Shown here: piece by piece, positions 46,731 to 59,273 of the stretch
Layout: the number at the start of each line of letters is the position of its first letter
How positions within the stretch are numbered: the first letter of the stretch is position 1
Source: Patiria miniata
Taxonomy: Eukaryota; Echinodermata; Asteroidea; Valvatida; Asterinidae
Direction of reading: 5' to 3'
Assembly: GCF_015706575.1 (NCBI RefSeq)
Contig: NW_024037059.1
Coordinates: forward strand, 14,483,730 to 14,547,729
Length of the DNA: 64,000 nucleotides
The notes under the pieces: model-generated
Database searches by the model: none
Told to the model about the DNA's origin: nothing
The model's input: the letters and a program-made list of their open reading frames with translations, nothing else
Translations under genes and position numbers: made by a program

Positions 46731-46890
46731 CTATGAGTTCATTTCGTAACCTGATCCTGTCTGGCAGGCTTTCCGTTGCTATGAGAACGCAGTTGATAAA
46801 CGCCACCAACGTTGTCTTGTAAGACGTAACCTCTGACCTCTTCAGCTCATCCAAGACCAGACTGAACCGAAACCTCTGATCTTTGAGATT
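46731..46890 (-). CDS. FHDC1: Formin exon 1 of those visible: DID/FH3 core
   Basis: 160 bp, starting in phase 0 after a CAG acceptor and ending one base into a Gly codon at a consensus GTGAGT donor. It encodes 53 residues beginning NLKDQRFRFSLVLDEL and ending RIRLRNELI. This aligns by eye with the armadillo-like DID of INF2, where a stretch reading QQYRFSIVMNEL leads to RTQLRNEFIGLQLLDVL. The DID binds the C-terminal DAD to hold INF2-type formins inactive. The preceding DID exons were not found; the upstream intron is at least 17 kb or runs off the window. Identification is strong because the match continues in frame across the next two exons. Confidence 0.88.
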
Positions 46891-49800
46891 CTGTTGAGAA
46901 ACAAAGTAAACAAACTGAGGAAATATTCTCGCAAAAGAACTTTGAACCCAACTTCGCCCTTTCCGACGCGGGAAAAAAATGTACATAACGTCTACGAAAC
47001 TATTTTTTCAAATGATGATTACTCATGTTTGCGGCTCCGTCTTGCCCACCGTTTCTTTTTATGAGGAACTAAAAAGGCGACTCAACGATTTTTCTTTGAT
47101 ACCAAAAATTACATACCACAAGAACACCAAAACACATTTTCAGTATCAAAGATAACATTTCCGCAGCTACAAGGAAGTTCTCGATTCCAATTTGTTAGAT
47201 TTTCTTTTTACCGGTTGACAAATAGTGCCGTGTGTTAAAGGTTAAACCTCCAGGCTTTACGCCTAGGATTTACTTGTCAAGTCTTACTCAGAAGCCAGTA
47301 GGATCAGTGGCCTAAAATTGAGTTATGGAAGGATACAATGGAACTCAAACGTATAGAGAAGACAATAAATAAGCGGTGAAAGTGGTATAAAACTGATGGA
47401 GAAACACACGTTCCACTTTGATTTTTATATGCACCGCTTTAGGAAGTGCAAATATAAACTGCATATATGTAAAATTACTTCCGAATAAACACTCGTGAAC
47501 TTCAGCTGCATTAATAGATTTAAAATAATTAAGAATTACATCCAAATACAGTCTAATTACTGAGATTTAGCTTGCTGCAATATCATGCAACGCTACGATA
47601 CCAAAATAGTGCGATTTCATGGCATTGATGGTAGACATTGAACCCGAGTAGAGAGACAGACACACCCCCAGAAAATGACGTCAAAACATGAGTAACGCCA
47701 GCCACCTCAAATAATGAATACATTCATGCAAATGTCGCGTGCACATTCAATTTATTTTCCTGGGTCTCAGGTTTTGTGCTTGAGTCAACACAGCAGGTTT
47801 TTCTTAGCATTGTTGATGGGATTTTCCCATACCCCATTCAGTCGCATACTGAGCCCTGGATGTCACACGTTTGGAGGTTATACGTCTATTAAACCCATTT
47901 TCGTGACACAGACACATCACAACAAGAAACTTTTATACGTGTCCTCGTTTTTGGTACATGGTGGAGATTTGTTATACCGCCCTCTTGTGAGAACTCGCTG
48001 GCAGCTAGTCTTGAAACAAGAAGTCATTTCCTTTTAAGTTCGAAGCGGCACTGGCCGAAAAAAGAGCCACTGTCTGTAGAGTGTGTATATTAGTTGGCAG
48101 TCTTGTCAGCAGACTAGTCCTACTCCACACTCTTTCTTTCGAGACAGAAAGACACTACCGTTTTTTGTAATCATTGCTTAATTTGCTTTTTACTGTTTAA
48201 ATGAGTGGCACTGCACTGCTTATGATGGCAGTATTACGAAATACAATGGATCTGAAAAGTCCAAAACAATTCGTTGAAGACAACCCTCACAATCACAAGA
48301 GAAACCTAGTGGGCACAGCACTATACCTCAAGTCTTGGCACCAATTATACATGAAACTGAATGTAGGGAGGAAGGCACACAACCTCATGCAGGCCACGGT
48401 AATTACAAATCATCCCACTGGCACACAACCACTGATTCAAATCATCATTACATTCCCAAAGAAACCGACTTATTGTGTCTCTATACGGTCTCTAATAAAC
48501 ACTAACATCATCATTCAATAATATTGATCTACTCCTATTTGTCCAAAAATCCACAGAGACCGACAAAATCTTAAGCCCCCTCTCGTCTCGCCTCCTGGCT
48601 TTTGTCCATCGCACACCGACCAGGGAAATTGGACCTAATTGGGTACCCGGGATCGGGTCTCAAATCAAGGGGAGATTCCAGACTGTTTGCGCGGTGGTTC
48701 TTCATCTTAATCCCCGGTCTTTTTCTCCTCTTTTGCTGTTAGTGTCCTCAGTCGGCCACCCCTATGGTTCCTCTTTGACATGCTAAGTCGACCGTCCTTG
48801 GTTTTTCTCACACGTTTCTCTTCTAGTTAGGATCTTAGGATCATTCGTTGGCCTCAGGGCATTCTTGAAGTCCTTTGTGAAGGTGTTGGCGATCGTTATG
48901 TAGGTATTAGCTCGTGATTATCGAGAGAACACTTCGAATTTCATTGCTTTGAAGTCTGGGCGACATAATGTGATAAATTATAACATGTGAAATACATACA
49001 ATAATGCATATTTTTCAGTAAAGAATACGGTTTGTAATCAAAGGATGGAAAGTGTTTTTATAGCAATGTTATGATTTGCAGCCTGGCTTAAAACAACTCA
49101 AGAATTGACATATACCATTACAATACTGAAGCTTTGAAATCGAATAGTAATAAAGGTTTGCTGTTATTTCATTCAGGTACATCATGGTCCACAATTATAC
49201 ATGTACATTAGTGTAATGTGGAGAGATTAGACAAAACAGACATATACACACACACAAAACTGTCCCATATGATTTTATGCTGGTAATCATGGCAGGTGAT
49301 TATAAATCGATGTAGGGGGGCTATTTTTTTCCCGCCAAAAGAACCGAATCTGTGTCATTCCATGACAAAGTCTATGATGTCACTCATAACTCTTTTCATG
49401 TTGCCAACCCTCACAGGAAAAAGAAATTATCGCTCGACAAATGGGTGATAATCCCGTACTTATATTTCCTAATCCCGGTTGAACCCTGAGGGGTGATGTG
49501 GGGTCGGCTAGAAAGGACTCTTACACCCCTCTAACTACTGACGTAAATATCTGCAAACGAGTAAACATTTATGACAATGAGAACACTCCAAACGGCGCCT
49601 CCGACTGGAGCGAATTGTGTCAGGGATTCACCAGGTATGCCATAGGTCTACATAGTTCGGCCTCTGTGCATTGTGTGCTCGTGCTCAAGTCTAGTCCAAA
49701 ACGGTGTTGTCACAAGAGACCACTTCAAATTTTTGGAGGAAATCAGGAATATTTCTCTGGCAATATGCTAACATCGACGGTATGCACTTTTATTGACGCT

Positions 49801-52679
49801 TTGCCCAAAGGCACTTACGTTTAAACAGACATAAGGGACAAATGTTTTCCTTCAGGTAAGGCTTCGTATTCAAAACAAGCTTCGTTTAATTAAAAAGATG
49901 ACAAACAACTTTGTAGGGTTTCGCTCAACAATTTGAAGGATTTCACATCTCATTAGAGGACCTAGGCCACTGGTACGTGGTGAAATGTAGCTTAAAAGTC
50001 AATGTTTTTATGACCTTCCAATCGAATCCATGGACTACGAAATATAGCATAATTAGAAATATATACTGAGCGTAAGGTGAACGACCGATCATCTTTCTAA
50101 TCATTTTATTATTTTTCCCCATCAATTACTTTATTCAGACAACTTTTACAAAGGAGAGACTTCCTCCAAAATAACAACATTTTAGATCAAAGAAACCGAT
50201 ATCAACGGGGAATAAAGCAGATAAAACGGCTGAGTGAAGAACAGAGAAAATCTCTACGCTAGCAATAACACCATTCATATATCAGGATTTACTTTGGTGG
50301 CACTTTTCACATAATATCCCATTGAACTTCAGTAATCCATCGCCACAAATCCCACGGCCAACGCGGGGGGAAGTTTTGCCTCCCGCAGGCTGACAATATT
50401 CAATGGGGAACTAAAAAAGGGGCTGAGAAAGAAAAAGGGGAACGGCATAGGGGCTATACCAAGCTGTCTGAAATGAAATAAATCACTTTCAGAATACGAG
50501 AAACTGTGGCTGCTTAAGACAGTTGCGCATTGGGTTTGTGTTGTACAAAATGTGAATTGTCCAATGATAAAATGGTATCAGCGTATTAAAAACGGCTGGG
50601 CAATATATCAAACATTGGGAACTCGTGACAAGGAAAAAGTTGTGCTTTTGACAATCTTTTGTGCCTGCGGTTTTCTTGTATAGGGGGCTAGGGAAGTTGC
50701 TCCCGATAACCGTAGGCCTACCAATTTATTTTCAAGTTGTCTGATTGTCATCATGATTTATGCAACATTAATTACTCCTTACCCTACCTTAAAAAAAGGT
50801 AAGCGACAGGTGTGATATTTGAATGTTACAATACAATGTCAGTGCTGGTAATGTTTACATTAATGATGGCCTGCTATTCTACCTAGACAAGGATGAGAAT
50901 TGAATGCAACATCAAATATCAATTAATTATCGTTACAAGTACGATTGAATTGTCTGACACGGGGTGGTTCTACTTTCTGGGGAGGGTTTTCCTGCGACGA
51001 CCTGGTATGTGGCGGTTAAGCCTCCATGAGACAACCACTTCAGAAATTCTATGCAACGGATTTTTTTAGGTCAATATTTTCGAGAGAGGTAGCATACCGC
51101 ATAGCAAATGTAATGTAGAATTACTAGTCAAGGATTGCAAGTTTGCAAGTTTAAAGCTCAATCATCCTTTGTAAATATAAAAAATGGGTCGGAAGTTTCC
51201 ATATTTAAGTGGGGCAACGATTAATAGGATATACAAAATGGGTACAAAACCCCGGAAGGTACCGTATGAGGTTTTACCTTTTTATTAAAAAGCACCTGAA
51301 TAGCACAATATGTTATTCAACGCCGCGTGGGCCACTGACATCAATTAAACCATGCAGTTCATGGGACAGGATTTCAATTACGACGGGTCATTGTTGTAAC
51401 ACTGTAATAACTTTGCAAAATCGGTTCTATTTTTCCTTAGAACTCCGCGAAATAAAATTTACAAAGTGGGTCCCCCCAAAAAACTCCAAAATACAGGGAT
51501 ATTGATTTTCCGGAAGTTCATACCAATACTCAACTTGTAAGTTTAACCGATGCGGTTTATGTCAAAGAGGATATTCCATGGCGTAAACTTTGGCTTTTAA
51601 AGGCATTTTGACATGATTAACCATTAGTTAGCTATGTATTTTCGCACTATAGACACTTTCTTCTATAATCCTCTTAAAGTTAGCACAACCGTGTCTATGT
51701 AAAACGAAAATCCACCTCATATTCAGCCCAAGCGGTCTCCTGCTAGACTTTTTATTTGCAAAATGAACAAAGGCTTGTCACAACTTATTACTGCAAATCC
51801 AAGAGTAGCTGAATACACTGTGAAAAGGTTATCCACAGAATTTTGAATCGCGCCCGTGGCCCTCTGTAAAGGTTGTTAAACTGTTTGTTAAACTGGTCTA
51901 GGGGCTTGACTGTTACACCCTATGAGATACGATCTGAGATTGGTCCTGATACGATTCTGATAGGAAAATGAAAACATTCCTTTCATTATTCCTTCAAAGT
52001 TTGCAGGAAGCTTGACTATACAGATTCATTTTCGTGTACTTTCGTCTGCTGCCCGTGTTATTTTCATGTGTAAATGTATTTAACTATTGTGTAGGGAGAA
52101 TTGGCCAACCACAGACTAGGAATTGCTTATATTACAAGGCCAGAATATCGTTGTGTTTAACTAGCTGTATCCAGAGAGGGAAAAACAAAACAAAAAACGG
52201 GCTTTAGTGAAAGCTCAGATGCCCTCCAAAATCATCTGAACAGGTGTAAACACGCGTAGGTCCGTAATGAAAGGACCAATTTGTGGTCGTATTCATTCCA
52301 GATGCCTAATCTATACAAGGATGGTTTAATTGGATATTGGTTTAGCCAAGACAGACAATAGGACACCCATCTCATCCTAGGAATGCATCCCGTGTATCTC
52401 TTTGCTCCTCCTGAGCTGTACTGCCTGCCTCCCCGGCGCCTGAGCAAACACGGAGACTGCAGTAATTACAGATGATGCGGCTCCAGGGATGAGGCGCTCA
52501 GTCTCCGTCTATTGATTCGAGATGCTGCAGTGTGGGTTTTTGTCACTGTCAAGGTCAACGTGTAAAATGGGATGTTTTGGCGGTGGGGTGATTTGGAAAA
52601 TGGTGGGCTTTATGAAGGCGAGCGTGCATGACCTTGATCATGCTGAACACTTAATGGATACCGGATTCAGGGGGGGGGG

Positions 52680-53466
52680 AAATATGTAAAAGAGCAAATT
52701 TTTCATTTTGCTGCGCTGGAATCCGCCCTGGAAATCCAAAATGCCACTAAGAATGCCACATAAAGAAATACATATCCCAAAATTGTGGACAAATTTAAAG
52801 ATGGAGCGCATGGCATGTATGTGTTGGTAAACATTTAAGATTTTTACTGATAGACTGATTGATTGAATTCAAAAACATAAACTGGTAAATAATCCGACAC
52901 ACCAGTAACATGTACTTTCACTATCAGAAAACATGATTTTGGCTCTCGACAGTTTTTTTTTCAATAATCCCATGAACACGCGCGCTACCTTTAATTGAAA
53001 GTGACTCATAGTTCTTTGACTAAGTGAAATGAGTGATGTTCTGTCGAGGCAATCACAGCGGAGGATGGGCCCACTGGAGAATATTCTTATGAATGGACGA
53101 ACGTGACGAAAATAAGACACCACGTGACCAAAACACACGACTCTGCGACTGGTCAATGATATTATTAATCAATGCAGACGGGGTTTTTTTAAGTACGGTA
53201 TTTTTGCTACTGTTGGCGCACCGTAGATTAACTGAAATGGATTTTGATGAGCTACTGGGCAGTGCCTCACTTTAATACGTGAAAATAAACTGTCGAGAGA
53301 CGAAATCATGTTTTCTGATAGAAGTACAGCAGGTTACTGGTGTGTCAGATTATTGGCCAGTATATGTTTTTTTTTTAAATCGATCAATCAATCAATCAGT
53401 CAAAAATCTTAAATGTTTACCAACACATACATGCCATGCAAAATGAAGGATGTGCTCTTTTACATA
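52680..53466. repeat. Large imperfect inverted repeat
   Basis: The left part (about 52680-52712 and 52808-52965) and the right part (about 53283-53466) are reverse complements. Shared blocks include GGCATGTATGTGTTGGTAAA, CATTTAAGATTTTT, CACACCAGTAAC and CTCTCGACAGTTT. The left arm has about 95 bp with no counterpart. The central ~320 bp is unique and somewhat GC-richer. No transposase ORF was recognised; probably a foldback-type DNA element or an inverted duplication. Confidence 0.75.
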
Positions 53467-53761
53467 AATTTGATTTGGCAGTATCCCTATCTTATCAAGA
53501 CCAACGTTTTGCTGAAATGTCAAATTCTAACTTAGTGAAGAAAGATTTATTACATAATCATTTCAATTTCCATTGTGAAAAAAAATGGCGAGAAGCACGA
53601 GAGTTACAATTGGACATTCAGGCTATACCCGCATATAAAGCTAGCTTTTCGGTCTATCTATAGATATCGACCTCTCTGTTATACTTGCTGTTTACACGGT
53701 AAACCATTTCAGCAAAACGCTGGTCTTGATAAGATAAGGATAAATTGCCAAATCAAATTTG
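53466..53761. repeat. Second inverted repeat directly adjoining the first
   Basis: Arms 53466-53519 and 53705-53761: AAATTTGATTTGGCA, then CTTATCTTATCAAGACCA and GTTTTGCTGAAATG in the left arm recur inverted in the right arm. The spacer is about 185 bp. It starts where the outer repeat ends, so the two may be parts of one composite element. Confidence 0.75.
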
Positions 53762-54437
53762 TGTTCCTCACACCATATGTCTGCACTCTGCACCTTTTGG
53801 AATGAAACTAAGACAAATTCTGGCCGATTTGCAGTGATACCATTTGACAAATCCCGTTAAAAATACTCACAATTTTCGGCCCCTTTAAATCAATTGGAAC
53901 GATATGCATACACCCAGCATGAGGCGATTCCAATTTTGAAATTGCCACGCTGTAGGTGCTGACTCACAGGCTTATTATACTTCACTACACACACCAGTCC
54001 CCAGACAAATCTACCTGATAATGTCGGATAAATATTAAGTTTCTGACTCATGACGCCCAAATATAGTACATTACGTACGCCATCTGTTCAGTTTTCTGCA
54101 GACATCATAAAAGGCAAAACTGCCTAGCGGTGCGTGTCTAAGGCAATGCAATTATGTGTATAATGCAATTTGGTGTCAAATTTACCATTTTAGATATGTT
54201 CTTTGGATTAAAATAAGCAGGCCAACAACGTGCAATGAATCTCACTGTCGTAATAAGCACTTGCAGTGCGAACCTAGGCTATACTGCTACATAAGGTTCA
54301 GTTCAAACTCATCACTGAGTATATATTTGTTTTCAAATTGCAAATACCCATGTAAGGTTAAAAGCTTAAAGTTCGTTGATAATATAAAACAACTGTCATT
54401 CCACATAGCTTATAGTTAAGAATTGAAGTAAGATATC

Positions 54438-54457
54438 GGTGCGCCTTTAAAGGCGCC
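54438..54457. repeat. GC-clamped short palindrome
   Basis: GCGCCTTTAAAGGCGC is a perfect 16 bp palindrome near 54441-54456. No clear function. Confidence 0.5.
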
Positions 54458-56381
54458 GAATTAGATTTAGAATTGATAAACACATACGTGTAAATGTTTT
54501 TGGACCACTTTTCTTAATTTGTTCCTTTCCATCTTTATTAAATGAAGTGTTTGTTATTATTTGTGATTAATTGCCACTGGCAATCCTTTCTTGTATCGAT
54601 TGTATGTGCTTCCTCGTTGTGCATAACGCCAGCAGGGTCTATTTGAAGTGTGTTGTGCTGACGTCACGTGTCTGTCGCGCCCGTCTTGTCCGTAGCCTTT
54701 GGTGCTATCGTACCCCGATGGTAACAAACAACCAAGGGTTGCATGTTGTGTTTTGCCGAAATATTGCTCTCTATAATTATTTATTTTTTAGGCGTTGGCC
54801 AATGTAGGTACGCCATAATCCAACTCACCTCTGTATATAATATAATTTGACATCCAATATTTTCATATAATTTAATAGGCCCATTGACATGCCCAGGTAC
54901 TAAGTAAAGGTATTTATTGTTCAAGGTAAATGGACAGGCTCACTGAGGTATCATTATAAGCTTTTCAAAAAGAAAGGCATGACGACGTAAAAATAAAACA
55001 AAAAGATGGAGGACGGACGGGCCAATCAAGCAAAAATCTATACCAAAATTGTTTCGATATTATCTAACGACGAATTTTAAAGATAAAAATTGAGTTTCTG
55101 GAACACATGGGGGGGGGGGGGAATGGAGAAAAAAAATTGAGTGGAATAATGTAAGATGTTGAGTTGAATGATTCACCATTTTATACAAAGGGAATACATT
55201 ATTCGAATTATATAAGTAGGAAAACCGCCGTCTGCCGAAAGACAATGGCAGTTTACTTGGAAAATGACTATCCCAGGGTACTGTTTTTTGTTTTTCAGAA
55301 ACTGACAAGGAATGCTCTAAGCTAATTGGCGAAGAAGCAGACCACCAAAGTGAGCTAAGGAGCCGTGCCTAATCGCGTTATGCCCTTCATATGAGGCGGG
55401 GATGCGGAGGTATATCGCCCCGGGCGATAGGCCTAGGCACTAGGTCTGCTTCCTACCGATAACTCGCATGATTAAGATATGATTTGCAAGGCGTATACCA
55501 ACCGAAGGCAATTATATGCTCCATACTGGTAAATAACCCACATCAACTTACGGCGTGTTACTGTGTAAACTCACCAGACTTATTAGCAGCTCAAAAGTGC
55601 AGTCCTTCCAGACATACCACCAAACTAAACCCAGTGACTTCTTAATCATTTAATCAAGTTGGCCACTTGGGAAACGGTGAACTCCTCCTAAATACTGCCA
55701 GAGCTCAATTCCCTACCACCTCGACAAATCCGAGACAAACAACATTATTGCTCCATTAATGTTTATTATGCATATCAAATTGGAGTTAAAATAGTGAGCC
55801 GTAAATATTTGCAACATGCGCTTCACGCATGGCAGTAATATCCAGTTTGCCGAGGATTCGGAATAATTCACAAGTCACAATACCTGAGCCTTAAACAGTT
55901 TATGAAAGCTGAACAAATAATTGGAGACACAATAGCACCGGACCGTTTTCACTTAAGAATAAGTCTGAAAAATACTGGGTTGTAAGGTGATGCAGCACTG
56001 ACAATGTGAATCTCGTTAGACCTCTTGCTAAACCTTCCATTAAAGCGTGTTGTAGGCATGCCTCAACAATCACCTGAATTTTAAAATCACCAAAATGCTT
56101 GACACTTTATTTTAACATGACTTCAAGCCAAACTGACGGCATTCTGTGAGCTAGGCAAGCCTGGACAGTTTGCCGGGAGGCCTTCGGTGTGTTTTCTGCC
56201 TGACTGGACTGATTCGAGAGAGCAGGGCAGAAAATGCGTTTGACTTTGCAGAAAGCAGCCAGGTAAATTCGTCAGTCTCGTGGAAAAGCAGGGGAAAATT
56301 TGCCATGGTAGTGGGGTAATGATATGCGGTCCTTGAACTTCCCATGAACCTTGAACTATAAACGCCCCGTTTTCCACAATT

Positions 56382-56412
56382 ACATATTGTATTGCTCAGC
56401 AATACAATATGT
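56382..56412. repeat. Perfect 31 bp palindrome, one-base centre
   Basis: 15 bp arms ACATATTGTATTGCT and its inverse around a single C at 56397. Same arm length and spacer as the palindrome at 45446, with unrelated sequence. Confidence 0.8.
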
Positions 56413-56683
56413 ATTGGGGGGATTCCTTCTATTTGTCAGGATTCAATGCTGCACAGGAACGCCAACACAATGGTTCCTCTGACAAACCTTATGAAGAGAG
56501 TCGTTTGGGACTCAGTCTAACCCCAAACGGGGGGAGGAAAGCGAGAAATTTCATGAAAGAAGTTTTGCGAGTGACGTTCAAAGGTTTCTGCATCCAGCCA
56601 TTATAATTTACTGAGCTTTCATTGGTCATTTTCCTTCGCACTCCATACCTGACGATGACAATCTATGTAGGACCGTAACGACA

Positions 56684-56965
56684 CACTGAAAAATTGCCTG
56701 GGTTAATTTTACCCAAGAAAGGGTGAAAACTGCAACTACCCAAACTTGGGTTTGTTCTGTAATCAATTGTTTGGGATAGAATTTTTAACCAAAATTTGTG
56801 GTAAAAAAGACCGGATTTAATTTGGTCTTGTATGACTACAACTTTTTGTTGAATTTAACAGAAATTCTAACCCGAACAATTGGTTATAGAAAAGCAAACC
56901 CAATTTTGGGTAGATGGAGTTTTCACCCTTTCTTAGGTAAAATTAACCCAGGCAATTTTTCAGTG
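56684..56965. mobile_element. Foldback MITE with CACTG/CAGTG ends
   Basis: 282 bp; the left end starts CACTGAAAAATTGCCTGGG and the right end is its exact inverse. Pairing continues with scattered mismatches for about 110 bp on each side, including GGGTTAATTTTACC and AAAGGGTGAAAACT, so nearly the whole element folds. The CACTG terminus is reminiscent of CACTA/Chapaev-type transposons but no clear target duplication is visible, so the superfamily stays open. Confidence 0.8.
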
Positions 56966-59261
56966 CAGACATATCGCAGAACCATGATGATTAGCCTAAG
57001 GAATATCAATTTCGTTAGGTATGCTCAGTAACAATTTAATTCAGTGATAACTAATAAGTTAATGCTACTTTTTGAAACCAAAGCACATCAAATCTACTAC
57101 TACATGTAGCACCGCACGTAGTAGGGGTACCACCCCTAGATCGCACCAGACGAGGACATAAGGCGTGCGAAGTTATCTCACACGTTGGTGATAAATCCCA
57201 TACACTTGCAGTGCATGCTTGGCCATTGATGGGCAATGAGCTGCCCTTGGGCCTTCCTGTCAACTCCAAAAGTCCGGACAATAGGCCTCCCACCGGACCC
57301 CAAGGCCAAAACATTCCGGCTGGAATATTACCTGGCGTCTGCTGGTCGCATCGGTTGACCGGTCTCTGGCAAAAAATCATTATGATTTCTGAGCTACAGG
57401 TAAAAAAATGATAAATTGCTTCCTGGTCTGAAGGATATAATCAGCAGGAAGTTGAGTAATTAGCTCAGTTTTTTTGGGTGAAGATTGTTTGCTTTATCTT
57501 ATATTCCGTGTAACGGTCACAAAGGCCCTCTGTTGGCAAATGTGGACTACGTGTACTCGGCAAATATACGGATGACAGTTTCTGGTTTTGGTAACTGGTG
57601 ATGTTGTCGAGTTAGGTCAGTTTGCATCAATTCGAACCGTTCATTTTGATTTCTGTACTTTCGTTCTTTTGAACCAAACACACAATTATCAAAAGAAACC
57701 AGATAAAGGACTGCAAAAACCACAGAAATTCTGACAAACACCCGATTTGGCCTCGCACAAGTTGTTTTGAATCAAATTCCAATAATTGGAAAACTAATGA
57801 TGAAGGTGAACTTGGGCGGACCTAACACGCTGGCCAAATGGAAGCCCACGGTATTATCAAAGAAAACAATAATAATTTCTACCTAAACACACGATTGTCA
57901 AAATATCAGCTTGTATGGTCATGGTCATATTACGGACAATATTATGGACAGTTCATATTATCGACAGTCCACTTGATTAAGTAAACTCAGTCCATCACCC
58001 TTTTCTCTAATCTCTTAAATTAAAAAAAAAATCCTAGGTTCGGCCAAGTATGCCATTCTTATGATTTCCCACGTTACATTTTTCAATGGTTCAGTTTCTG
58101 GATTTTCATCATCACCGTTTACTGCGCGTTCCAAGTGTGACTCGGACAAATTCTTTCAACCGTGGATCACGGAGAGAAAAAAGTGCTCGTGTTAACTGCA
58201 GCCCTCCTTGGCGGAAGTTGCGCGTAAACGTTACAAAGGGTACAGCACCAATAAATGAATTTATGACCACTTCTTGCATGTCGACAAACATAGATAAATC
58301 ACGCAGGTTGTCATGCAGGGTAATAAACTGCACGCCTCAGACTACTGGTATTACGCACCTATATTTAGCATGATGGAACACTATCCATAACTTGAAAACC
58401 GTGCACATCCAAGGCTGATATTATAAAACATCCAGGGACAATTTTATGAAGATAGGTGTGACCATAGATGGATTAGCAGTGCATAACAACCAAGAAATCA
58501 CTACGGCAAATACGAATGTCTGGGAGTGGTCCCTCAAAACATGGATTATGTTAAAGGAGGTTTTAAAGAGGAAACATGTAAAGGAGTCTATTGAGTGTAT
58601 CGGCAACTCAGCATGTGATCTAAGTAGTGAAAACAATGCCTAGATGGGTATTATCATGCATTGTTTAAATTGCATAGAATGAACCGTAAACCTATTGAAT
58701 CACGTGACTGCTTTCATTGAGGCTCTTAAACGTCTTTAAACACTCCATCTATACCGAAATTAATCTTCTAATCGAAATTTGGAATCGTTCACTCTAGACT
58801 TTCAGAGTACATTCGGTTCATTAATTGCTTGTACATGTACAATCTCTGAATATCAGCTATATTACCAAATTTAAATTGCAGGTTGGTCAGACGACTTATC
58901 TCAATTCAATAGTATTATATTTACCCCTTGCCTGGTGTGTTGTAAATCAAAAAAAGTTTGCAATTTCTGCAGGTCGGGAAATCCTGCACAGAGGAAACAA
59001 ATGTGACTATAAAACAACAGAGAGCACATCAGGAAGACATCCTTCAATAAAATGCCATGCATGCGAGTGAAACAATCGCCCATTTGGAGTACTCGGCTTA
59101 TTTTTGGTAGATGTAACTTCAGGCAAAGAAGCTAGGAAAAAATGGCTCCTCAATTTTCATTTTTGGTTAAAACACTACTTTCAAAATAATAACTCTAGCT
59201 TTGTCAGCATCCTAAATAACCACACCAGTATTACCTCAAAAACATGACACAAATACGGCTA

Positions 59262-59273
59262 TGCGCATGCGCA
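59262..59273. promoter_or_regulatory. Perfect NRF-1-type palindrome
   Basis: TGCGCATGCGCA, the ideal NRF-1 consensus, followed nearby by TTGCGCAG. It lies upstream of the formin in gene orientation and could mark a promoter, but no transcription start or first exon was recognised. Confidence 0.25.

Larger units (their letters stand above)
15795..46890 (-). other. FHDC1: Inverted formin gene (FHDC1/INF2-like), 5' end missing
   Basis: Span of fifteen coding exons that I joined by reading the minus strand. Formins nucleate and elongate actin filaments through a dimeric FH2 ring fed by profilin-actin bound to FH1; this subgroup also binds microtubules. Seen: all fourteen junctions are GT-AG and in phase, giving 2025 residues and a stop. 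Approximate residues in this partial protein: DID C-terminal half 1-115, linker 116-280, FH1 281-329, FH2 350-722, DAD/WH2-like 771-783, disordered tail to 2025. Human INF2 and FHDC1 are roughly 1250 and 1140 residues, so the tail here is unusually long. FH2 motifs such as [11 protein letters not shown] and TMEELFCQQ match FHDC1, while the DID matches INF2. The first exon(s), promoter and start codon are not identified. The symbol follows the FH2 domain; 'inverted formin-2-like' is the alternative name. Confidence 0.93.

Noticed and set aside
55570-55660. Minus-strand frame with FELLISL before a GTGAGT donor, resembling the INF2 stretch KKQVFELLSALC
   Set aside because: Residues before it (GLVWWYVWKD) do not fit the DID, no suitable acceptor is visible, and there is no continuation to the exon at 46890.
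58086-58373. Overlapping 95- and 73-codon ORFs on opposite strands
   Set aside because: No homology recognised, no splice-compatible ends, and length compatible with chance.
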